From Egaibacter sp046050465 (GTDB taxonomy: Bacteria; Pseudomonadota; Gammaproteobacteria; Burkholderiales; Burkholderiaceae_C), in assembly GCA_046050465.1 (NCBI GenBank), contig JBJOPS010000049.1:1-20729 (forward strand): a stretch of DNA of 20,729 nucleotides. Direction: 5' to 3'. Within the stretch, counting starts at the first letter, position 1; each line of letters starts with the position of its first letter. The notes beneath the pieces were generated by a model, which saw nothing but the letters and a program-made list of their open reading frames with translations, was not told the DNA's origin and did no database searches. Below are positions 12,656 to 20,500 of the stretch, one piece after another. The translations under genes were made by a program, and so were the position numbers.

Positions 12656-13852
12656 ATGATCGCCGCCCGCCACGCCAACCCACCCCAGCCCCTGCTGTGG
12701 GACGTGTTTTGCCGCGTGGTGGACAACCTGGGCGACATCGGTGTCTGCTGGCGGCTGGCCTTGAATCTGGCGGCACGCGGCCAGCAAGTGCGACTGTGGG
12801 TGGACAACGCATCGGCCCTGCGCTGGATGGCACCCGGCGCGCTGGAGGGTCAGTTTGCCGGCATCCAGGTGCTGGGCTGGGAGCAGTCCCGTCAGACTGA
12901 AGCGCTGGAGAAACTCCACCCCGCAGATGTTTGGGTCGAGACCTTCGGTTGTGAAATTGCTCCTGAATTTATAGCTACTCATGCATATTCCACGAGGGCT
13001 GATGGCCTAAATGGCACTCAAAAATGGCCTGTTTGGCTCAATCTGGAGTATCTGACCGCAGAAAGCTTTGCCGAGCGCACGCACACCCTGCCCTCACCCG
13101 TCATGAGTGGCCCCGCTGCAGGCCAGACCAAACATTTCTTCTATCCCGGTTTCACACCGGGCACCGGCGGGCTGCTGCGTGAAGCCGACCTGCCCGCACG
13201 CCAGGCGGCTTTTGACCGCGCCGCGTGGCTGGCCGGGCAGGGTATTGGCTGGCAGGGCGAGCGTCTGGTCTCGCTGTTTTGCTACGAGCCGACTGCGCTG
13301 GCGGATTTGCTTCGACAACTGGCCGGGGAAGCACAAACCGGCCAAGCCACTGAAACCACCGGCAACGTCATCGCCACCCGTTTGCTGGTCACCCACGGGC
13401 GGGCTGCCGAGGCCATAAAAAAAACCGTTTTTGACATTGAAAATGGCCCTCAGCCCTCGTGGAATATGCATGATCAGCTATCAATTTCATACCTTTCCGC
13501 CCTCACCCAGACCGATTTTGACCACCTGCTATGGGCCTGCGACCTCAACTTTGTGCGGGGTGAAGACTCGCTGGTGCGCGCCATCTGGGCTGGCAAACCC
13601 TTTGTCTGGCAGATTTACCCGCAGTCCGACAACGCCCACCACGTCAAACTGGCAGCTTTTCTGGACGTGATAAACGCGCCCGCCTCGCTCCGACGCTTCC
13701 ACCGGACCTGGAATGAGGTCGATTCGCAGCCACTGCAGGCGCCGGACCTGACATCCTGGAGCGACGCCGCCCTCAGGACGCGCCAGCGCCTGCTGGCCCA
13801 GCCCGATCTGGTGAGCCAGCTAATTGAATTTGTCGCACGCGTCCGCAGATAG
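12656..13852 (+). CDS. earP: EF-P arginine rhamnosyltransferase EarP
   Basis: EarP transfers rhamnose from dTDP-rhamnose to Arg32 of elongation factor P, activating it to relieve stalling at polyproline. The 398-residue GT-B protein shows the N-terminal WDVFCRVVDNLGDIGVCWRLA (acceptor side with its Asp residues), FFYPGFTPGTGGLLRE, and the dTDP-sugar site DLNFVRGEDSLVRAIWAGKPF with the catalytic-region Glu, followed by WQIYPQSDNAHHVKL. It is a little longer than usual because two copies of a repeat element (cores 12971-13006 and 13446-13481) are inserted in frame. They add about 20 residues each (EFIATHAYSTRADGLNG and KKTVFDIENGPQPSWNM regions). The frame extends upstream to 11780 only as antisense to the neighbouring gene; ATG 12656 begins family homology. 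efp follows 123 bases downstream. Confidence 0.95.
   Translation: MIAARHANPPQPLLWDVFCRVVDNLGDIGVCWRLALNLAARGQQVRLWVDNASALRWMAPGALEGQFAGIQVLGWEQSRQTEALEKLHPADVWVETFGCEIAPEFIATHAYSTRADGLNGTQKWPVWLNLEYLTAESFAERTHTLPSPVMSGPAAGQTKHFFYPGFTPGTGGLLREADLPARQAAFDRAAWLAGQGIGWQGERLVSLFCYEPTALADLLRQLAGEAQTGQATETTGNVIATRLLVTHGRAAEAIKKTVFDIENGPQPSWNMHDQLSISYLSALTQTDFDHLLWACDLNFVRGEDSLVRAIWAGKPFVWQIYPQSDNAHHVKLAAFLDVINAPASLRRFHRTWNEVDSQPLQAPDLTSWSDAALRTRQRLLAQPDLVSQLIEFVARVRR
12971..13006 (+). repeat. Intragenic repeat element, copy A (in earP)
   Basis: The core starts ATAGCTACTCATGCATAT and has GGGCTG at core positions 26-31. Similar flanks extend it to about 12963-13027 (AT-rich left flank, CTCAAAAATGG on the right). 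It is read in frame as part of EarP. It shares a perfect 23-bp stretch with copy B (12980-13002) in inverted orientation. Confidence 0.8.
13446..13481 (-). repeat. Intragenic repeat element, copy B (in earP, inverted)
   Basis: On the minus strand the core starts ATAGCTGATCATGCATAT with GGGCTG at positions 26-31. Flanks extend the likeness to about 13412-13490, including GTCAAAAACGG, comparable to the tail of copy A. Bases 13450-13472 are the exact reverse complement of 12980-13002. It is open in the EarP frame. Confidence 0.8.
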
Positions 13853-13860
13853 CCGGGATC

Positions 13861-13914
13861 GCCTTGAAAAAACGTTAAAATTCAAGGCTTTGCGAAATCC
13901 AGTTGGCTTCGCAA
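13861..13914 (+). other. Two stem-loops in the earP-efp intergenic leader
   Basis: GCCTTGAA (13861-13868) pairs with TTCAAGGC (13881-13888) around a 12-nt AT-rich loop, and TTGCGAA (13890-13896) pairs with TTCGCAA (13908-13914). The first follows the earP stop by nine bases and could be a weak terminator or attenuator between earP and efp. No long T-run follows either stem, so termination is uncertain. Confidence 0.4.
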
Positions 13915-13975
13915 CACCTGCCGCACGAACACCGGTCATCTCGGGACCTTGAGCGGCCAACTCATTGGAAACATT

Positions 13976-14530
13976 ATGAAAATCGCTCAGGAAATCCGCG
14001 CCGGCAACGTCATCATGCACGGCAAAGACCCCATGGTCGTGCTCAAGACCGAATACAGCCGCGGCGGCCGCAACTCCGCCACCGTGCGCATGAAGCTCAA
14101 AAGCCTGATTGCCAACTTCGGTACCGAAGTCGTGTTCAAGGCCGACGACAAGATGGACCAGGTCATCCTGGACAAGAAGGATTGCACCTACTCCTACTTT
14201 GCCGACCCGATGTACGTCTGCATGGACGAAGAGTACAACCAGTACGAAGTGGAAGCCGAAAACATGGGCGACGCACTGAACTACCTGGAAGACGGTATGG
14301 CCGTTGAAGTGGTGTTCTACGACGGCAAGGCCATCTCGGTCGAGCTGCCCACCAGCGTCGAGCGCGAAATCACCTGGACCGAGCCCGCTGTCAAGGGCGA
14401 CACGTCCGGCAAGGTTTTGAAGCCCGCCAAGATTGCCACCGGCTTCGAGATTGGCGTGCCAATCTTCGTTGCGCAAGGCGACAAGGTTGAAATCGACACC
14501 CGCACGGGTGAATACCGCAAGCGCGTCTGA
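13976..14530 (+). CDS. efp: Translation elongation factor P
   Basis: EF-P binds between the P and E sites of the ribosome and promotes peptide bond formation at polyproline motifs. The 184-residue protein has the three OB-like domains expected. The tip loop reads YSRGGRNSA, and the modified residue is Arg32, the substrate of EarP, rather than the Lys used in organisms with EpmA/B. The C-terminal GDKVEIDTRTGEYRKRV signature is intact. ATG 13976 (MKIAQEIRAGNV) is the family start, with GGAA about six bases upstream; a TTG-started extension to 13949 is not supported. It lies behind its own modifying enzyme and converges on trxA with only 16 bases between stops. Confidence 0.98.
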   Translation: MKIAQEIRAGNVIMHGKDPMVVLKTEYSRGGRNSATVRMKLKSLIANFGTEVVFKADDKMDQVILDKKDCTYSYFADPMYVCMDEEYNQYEVEAENMGDALNYLEDGMAVEVVFYDGKAISVELPTSVEREITWTEPAVKGDTSGKVLKPAKIATGFEIGVPIFVAQGDKVEIDTRTGEYRKRV

Positions 14531-14546
14531 TTCCAAGCCTCCAAGT

Positions 14547-14879
14547 TCAGGCCAGTTGCTGATCAATAAACGCCGTTAGCTGCGATTTGCTCATGGCGCC
14601 AACTTTGGTGGCAGCAAGCTGGCCATCCTTGAAAATCATCAGGGTCGGAATGCCACGAATACCGAATTTGGCAGGAATGTCACGGTTTTCGTCCACATTC
14701 ATCTTGGCAATCTGCAGCTTGCCTTGGTACCCGGTTGCCACTTCATCCAGGATGGGGGCGATCATCTTGCACGGGCCGCACCACTCAGCCCAGTAGTCCA
14801 CCAGCACAGGTTGAGCGGACTTGAGGACGTCGGTTTCGAAAGACGCGTCGGACACATGTTTGATCAATTCGCTGGCCAT
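14547..14879 (-). CDS. trxA: Thioredoxin 1
   Basis: This 110-residue protein is a complete thioredoxin, the cytoplasmic disulfide reductant recycled by thioredoxin reductase and NADPH. The active site WCGPCK (Cys34 and Cys37) and the cis-proline loop GIPTL (Pro78) are present, with the buried Asp in PVLVDYWAEW. The open frame extends to 15104, but the ATG at 14879 has an AAGGA seven bases ahead and matches the family N-terminus. It converges on efp and diverges from the addB-like gene 96 bases away. Confidence 0.98.
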   Translation of the reverse strand: MASELIKHVSDASFETDVLKSAQPVLVDYWAEWCGPCKMIAPILDEVATGYQGKLQIAKMNVDENRDIPAKFGIRGIPTLMIFKDGQLAATKVGAMSKSQLTAFIDQQLA

Positions 14880-14975
14880 GGGGATTTCCTTGTGATGAGG
14901 GCGATACAGGTAAAGTGGGGAAATTGTGACAGAAACCAAGGCCCCCGTCCGTGATTTGCCTGCTACCCCGACGCT

Positions 14976-17540
14976 ATGGATGAAATAGCAAAAAAACATC
15001 ACGCAACTGCTGGTTGGGGGCGGGTAATTGACGGTATTCGTCAGGAGATGGTGCGTCGCAAGGTCCACCCAGCACAAACTGTTGTGCTGGTGCCCTATGC
15101 CCAATTGATGCTGGAGGCCCGTCAGGCGTGGGCCACGGCTGTGAATGTGCCCGGTTTTGTTCCCCGATTCGAGACCACGATGAACTGGACGCGCAGTCTG
15201 GGCGGGTTTGTGCCCGAAAGTGACGACCTGAGCATGGACCCGGCACGCGACGTGTTGACGGCCACCTCATTGTTGGCGCGTGCTGGCATGGCGCCCCAGC
15301 AAAATGCGCTGGCCGGGCGCCTGATGGCCGCAGCGTGGAGCCTGGCCAGACTGGCAGCGTCCGTCCCGCCCGGTGAGCGCCTGGCCTGGGGTGCCCGGAT
15401 GGCGACAGGCCTGACCGCCGACATGATGGCCCCGGTGCTGGAACTGGAGGTGCGCCTGGGGCGCATCGCGTTGGCCTGGGCAGCCAGCTCCAGCTATCCG
15501 ACGGACCGGGTGTTTGCAGCGCGGGCAGAGCTGGTTGTTGTTCTGGAAGGCTTCCAGTCCGAACCCCTTGCACAGACCCTGCATAAACTTTGGGGTGACC
15601 GTGTGGTTGCCTTGCCGCTGGACACAAACGGTACGGCTGATACGGGTGCACAGCCGCGTGAGCGTGGTTGGTTGAATAGCCCGGTTTCCCTGCACGGCGC
15701 ACTGGACTTGCAGGACGAAGCCCATCGCGCCGCAGCCTGCGTGCTTGCGCATCTGGCCGCAGGCCGTAGCCCCGTGGCACTGGTGGCGCAAGACCGGGTG
15801 CTGACGCGGCAGGTACGTGCCCTGCTGGGTGAACGTGGCGTGGCGATGCGGGACGAAACGGGGTGGAAGCTGTCCACCACACGTGTGGCTGCCGGGTTGA
15901 TGGGCTTGCTGCGTGCGTGCGTCTGGGACGCTTCGACCGATGCCGTGCTGGACTGGCTGAAAAATGCACCAGCCTTTGAGCCTGCAGCAGTAGCCGAACT
16001 GGAGGCCGGTTTGCGCAAAGCCGGTACGCGCGATTGGCGACAGGTTCCTGCCACCGACGGCGTCGCGCAGCGGGTGCAACTGTTGCGCGATGCGCTGCAA
16101 CCTGGAAGGTCGCTGACGGCCTGGCTGCGTGACGTGCGGGCCGCGCTGGAAAGCGCAGGGCAATGGACGTTGCTGAACAACGACCCTGCCGGTGAAGCCG
16201 TGTTGACGGCCCTGAGCCTGCGTGAAGGCGCCGATGCGGCATTTGCCAATGTGGCGGGCCGCCTGAGCCTGAACGACTTCACCGCCTGGGTCAGCCAGAC
16301 GCTGGAGGCAGCCAGCTTTTTGCCAGCGCACCCGGCGCAGGCGCAAGTAGTCATCCTGCCGCTCAGCCAGTTGCTGGGGCGCGCGCTGCCTGCCGTGGTG
16401 TTGCCGGGCTGCGACGAGCTGCGCATGCCGGTGTCCCCCGAGCCGCCAGACAACTGGACGCCTGCGCAACGCGAATGGCTCGGCCTGCCCCCACGTGCCG
16501 AGTTGGCTGCCGCAGTGCGGGCGTCGTGGCAATACGCGCTGAAGTCTCCGTGGCTGGACGTGTTGTGGCGCACCAGCGAAGGCGGTGAACGCCTGATGCC
16601 CAGCGGCTTTGTGCAGGCGCTGCTGCTCCAAAACGCTGCCAACCCGGGGGACCCGGCGCTGGCCCCGACGCCCGATCCGCGCGTGTTGCGCGAGCTGCAG
16701 GCGCAAGCCTCCAGCATGCCGCAGCCGGTGGGGCAGGCGTTGACGATCTCGCGCCTGTCGGCCAGCGCCTATGACGATCTGCGCAGTTGCCCCTATCGGT
16801 TTTTTGCGCTGCGCCAGCTCAAATTACAGGAAGACGACGAACTGGACACCAGCGTGAGCAAGCGCGATTTTGGTACCTGGCTGCACAGCCTGCTCGGGCA
16901 CTTCCACGAGGCATTAAAAACAACTCCAGCCCCGGATTTATATGCGCGGGTAGCTATGATAAATGTAGCGTCCGTGCAAGCCACCACCGATCTGGGTTTG
17001 TCGAACGCCGAGTTCTTGCCGTTCGCCGCATCCTGGCCCCGCGTGCGGGACGGCTATCTGCAGTGGCTTGCCAAACATGAAGCCACTGGCGCCCGTTTTG
17101 ACCAGGCCGAAGTGCAGCGGGAGATGCCGCTGGGCGCCGTCACGCTGATGGGCCGCATCGACCGCATCGACCACAACGCGGATGGCAGCGCATTGGTCAT
17201 GGATTACAAAACCGAGGGCGACACCCAGACGCGGGAACGCATCAAGGACGCGCTGGAGGACACACAGCTGGCGTTTTACGCAGCCTTGCTGAGCGACGAC
17301 ACGCTGGCCGCGGCGTACGTCAACGTGGGTGAAAAAGACGGCGCCCGCACGCATCAGCAGCACGACATTGTGGTGCTGCGCGACCATTTGCTGGAAGGCA
17401 TTCAGCACGACATGGGACGCATCGCCAGCGGCACCGCCATGCCCGCACTGGGGGAGGGCATGGCTTGCGAATATTGCGCGGCGCGCGGGCTGTGCCGCAA
17501 AGACTTTTGGGAACAAAGCCCCGGCGAGGGTTCTGCATGA
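14976..17540 (+). CDS. AddB-like helicase-nuclease subunit with iron-sulfur PD-(D/E)XK domain
   Basis: This 854-residue protein is the B subunit of an AddAB-type double-strand-break resection complex. The C-terminal RecB-family nuclease has GRIDRID (residues 726-732) and MDYKTE (Asp743, Lys745). Cysteines at 605 (SCPYRFF), 831, 834 and 840 (CEYCAARGLC) fit the split iron-sulfur staple of AddB. The N-terminal helicase-like region lacks an intact Walker A (no GKT/GKS), so this subunit probably does not pump DNA and instead helps scan for regulatory sites. It is shorter than Bacillus AddB, as usual in betaproteobacteria. A repeat element (copy C, 16922-16957) inserts about 20 residues within the nuclease region near residue 650. 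The stop overlaps the next start by four bases (ATGA). The start ATG 14976 has no strong Shine-Dalgarno. Confidence 0.9.
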   Translation: MDEIAKKHHATAGWGRVIDGIRQEMVRRKVHPAQTVVLVPYAQLMLEARQAWATAVNVPGFVPRFETTMNWTRSLGGFVPESDDLSMDPARDVLTATSLLARAGMAPQQNALAGRLMAAAWSLARLAASVPPGERLAWGARMATGLTADMMAPVLELEVRLGRIALAWAASSSYPTDRVFAARAELVVVLEGFQSEPLAQTLHKLWGDRVVALPLDTNGTADTGAQPRERGWLNSPVSLHGALDLQDEAHRAAACVLAHLAAGRSPVALVAQDRVLTRQVRALLGERGVAMRDETGWKLSTTRVAAGLMGLLRACVWDASTDAVLDWLKNAPAFEPAAVAELEAGLRKAGTRDWRQVPATDGVAQRVQLLRDALQPGRSLTAWLRDVRAALESAGQWTLLNNDPAGEAVLTALSLREGADAAFANVAGRLSLNDFTAWVSQTLEAASFLPAHPAQAQVVILPLSQLLGRALPAVVLPGCDELRMPVSPEPPDNWTPAQREWLGLPPRAELAAAVRASWQYALKSPWLDVLWRTSEGGERLMPSGFVQALLLQNAANPGDPALAPTPDPRVLRELQAQASSMPQPVGQALTISRLSASAYDDLRSCPYRFFALRQLKLQEDDELDTSVSKRDFGTWLHSLLGHFHEALKTTPAPDLYARVAMINVASVQATTDLGLSNAEFLPFAASWPRVRDGYLQWLAKHEATGARFDQAEVQREMPLGAVTLMGRIDRIDHNADGSALVMDYKTEGDTQTRERIKDALEDTQLAFYAALLSDDTLAAAYVNVGEKDGARTHQQHDIVVLRDHLLEGIQHDMGRIASGTAMPALGEGMACEYCAARGLCRKDFWEQSPGEGSA
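16922..16957 (-). repeat. Intragenic repeat element, copy C (in addB-like gene)
   Basis: On the minus strand the core begins ATAGCTACCCGCGCATAT and has GGGCTG at positions 26-31, followed by GTTTTTAATGCC. It lies within the AddB-like gene after the segment GTWLHSLLGHFHEA and encodes part of the KTTPAPDLYARVAMIN insert. Local AT content rises against the flanking coding sequence. Confidence 0.75.
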
Positions 17541-20500
17541 GCGAACAACAACCCGCCTACCAGCACAACGGCAGCCCCGTTTCTGCGGACGCGTTCTATG
17601 CCATTGCCTGCAACCCTGCCCGCAGCGTGGCCGTCGAGGCCTGTGCGGGTGCTGGCAAAACCTGGATGCTCGTCTCGCGCATCATCCGTGCGCTGCTGGA
17701 CGGTGTGAATGCAACCGATGGCCGTTTGCAGGTGCAGCCGCATGAGATTTTGGCCATCACCTTCACCAAACGCGCGGCCAGCGAGATGCGCGAGCGGCTG
17801 TACCAGTGGCTGGAGGCGTTTGCGGTGGCCGATCATGACACGCTGCTCAATGAGCTGAAGATTCGCGGTGTACAGGTTAAAAAGGGCCTGCAGCCCTTGC
17901 CGGATATGCCTGAGCAGCTATCAAATTTGTATCGAAACGTGCTGGCTACCGGGCGGCAGGTGCAGATTCGCACCTTTCACAGCTGGTTCGCGGCCTTGCT
18001 GCGCAGCGCGCCGCTGGCGGTGTTGCAGCAGCTGGAGCTGCCGCTGAATTACGAGTTGCTGGAAGACGACGCGCCGGCCAAGGCACTGGTGTGGCGGCGC
18101 TTTTATGCGGCGCTGGCAGCCGATGCGCCGCGCAAGGCTGACTTTGAATCGGTGGTGTTTGACTACGGACGCGCCCAGACGCTGAAGGCGCTGGAGACCG
18201 CGCTGGACAAACGTGTGGAATTTGCGCTGGCCGATGCGCGGGGTGTGGTGAATGCATCCGTTCAGGGTTTTGACGTGTTGTACCCCGCGTTCAGCGGTCT
18301 GCCGTCGCCAGTGCAGGCCCTGGAAGGTGACGTCGCCCGCGTGCGGTGGATGGCTTGGGCCAAGGCTTTGGGTGGCGAGGCCAACAAGACCCCGCAAAAC
18401 GCCGCCAGCGCTGTCGTCGATGCATTTGCCCTGCACGACCTGAATGCCCGGCTGGACATGTTGCGCAAGGCCTTCTTTGTGGCAAAGGAAGATCGCCTGA
18501 CCAGCAACCTGCAGAAGTTTGCGGCGGCACAGGAGGCCGAGCCCGAGTTGCGGCGCCTGTGTGCCGCCCGCCACCAGCACGACGCCTGGCTGTACCAGCA
18601 GCGCATGGCACGCCTCACCCGCGTGCTGATCGCCGAGTTTGCCGCCCTCAAACGCGAACGCGGCTGGGTGGACATGAACGATGTGGAGCGCGCCGCACTG
18701 GTGATGCTGGGCGACCCCGTGCTCTCGGGCTGGGTGCAGCAGCGCCTCGACGCCCGCATCAGGCATCTGCTGATCGACGAGTTTCAGGACACCAACCCGC
18801 TGCAGTGGCAGGCGCTGCTGTCGTGGCTCGGCAGTTACGCGGGCAGTGGCGGTGGCTCGCAAGCACCCAGTGTGTTCATCGTGGGCGACCCCAAGCAGAG
18901 CATCTACCGGTTTCGCCGGGCCGAGCCGCAGGTGTTTCGCGCGGCGCAGGCGTTTGTGCGCGAAGGGCTGGGGGGCGACCTGCTCAGTTGCGACCATACG
19001 CGGCGCAACGCCCGTCAGGTGATGACAACCGTCAACGCCGCAATGGCGGTGGCACGTGAGGAAGATCATTACGAAGGGTTTCGTGAACACACCACCAGTT
19101 CGACCGAGGCCGGTTCGGTGGGTAAATTGCCGCCTGTACCTCGGGTGCCCAGGGTATCCGGAAATACGCCCCGCGATGCCACTGCCGAAGACGCCGTCTG
19201 GCGCGACAGCCTCACCACGCCGCGCGAGACGGTTGACGACACTGTGCGCACGCTGGAGGCGCGCCAGGCCGCGCGCTGGATAGCCGGGCAAGTAGCCGCC
19301 GGGCTGCCGCCGCAGGAAATCATGGTGCTGTCGCGCAAGCGGGCCGGGCTGCTGCCGCTGCAGGACGAGTTGCGCGCCGTGGGCATTCCTGCCCAGATTG
19401 GCGAGAAAACCGAGCTGATTGCCTGCTGCGAGGTGCTGGACGTGGTGGCCTTGCTGGACGTGCTGGTGTCGCCGCAGCACGACCTGTCGCTGGCCCGTGC
19501 GCTGAAGTCGCCCCTGTTTGGTTTGCCCGACGAATCGCTGGTAGAGCTGGCCTTGCTGCGCCGCGAGATCAACGCGCCCTGGTTTGATTTGCTACAAAAA
19601 ACAGAGCTACTCACGCATAAACTGCAAGGGCTGGGTGCCATTTTGATGCGATGGAAGGCATGGCTGGATCAGTTGCCGCCGCATGATGCGCTGCAGGCCA
19701 TTTATGCCGATGGTGACGTGCTGGCGCGCTTTGCAGTGGCAGCACCCGCCATGCAGCGCGACACCGTGCTGACCAACCTGCAGTCGCTGGTGGGCATGTC
19801 GCTGCAAATGGGTGGCGGCCGTTTTGCCACGCCTTATGCTTTTGTGCGCGCGCTCAAGGCGGGTGGTGTTGTCGCACCCGCAGCCGTCAACCCGCAGGCG
19901 GTGCGCCTGCTCACCATCCACGGCGCCAAGGGGCTGGAGGCGCAGGCCGTGCTGCTGCTGGACACCGACACCCCCGAGCGCAACGCCGAGACCATGGGTG
20001 TGCTGGTGGACTGGCCGGGTGAGGCGGCATTTCCGGCCAAATTTGTGTTTCTCGCCAGCGAAAGCCAACCACCGGCCTGCGCCGTGGCGACGCTGCTGGC
20101 CGAGCGGGCCGAGCGCGGGCGCGAGGAGCTCAATGCGCTGTACGTGGCACTCACGCGGGCCCGGCACACGCTGGTCATGTCGTCCATCGAGCCGTACCGC
20201 GACGCACAACGCAGCTGGTGGCAGCGGTTAAGTGATCTGATGCCGGAGGTGGCGAACCTGCCCGATGCGGTGCAGCGTGTTTTAGGGCTGCCACCAACCG
20301 GAGAGGCCACTTTTTCCATCAAGGAACTGCCGTCAGCCCTCGTCAAATCTGCACAGATCGCTATCAAAACAGAAGCAGATATGGAAGCAGCAGCAAAAAC
20401 AAAGCTGCCTGCCTCTGAAGACAACCCGGTTGTTTCCCGCATCGGCCAGGCCATGCACCGTCTGCTGGAGTGGGGCGATGCGTCCGCCGCCAACGCGTCA

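Noticed and set aside
12533..12982. N-terminal extension of the nitronate monooxygenase frame
   Set aside because: It overlaps earP in antisense and lies before the conserved flavoprotein N-terminus; a good Shine-Dalgarno marks the start near 12532.
17921..19480. 519-codon open frame on the minus strand, and the similar ones at 14974-16717
   Set aside because: These are antisense shadows of the helicase-nuclease genes, which carry complete conserved motifs on the plus strand.
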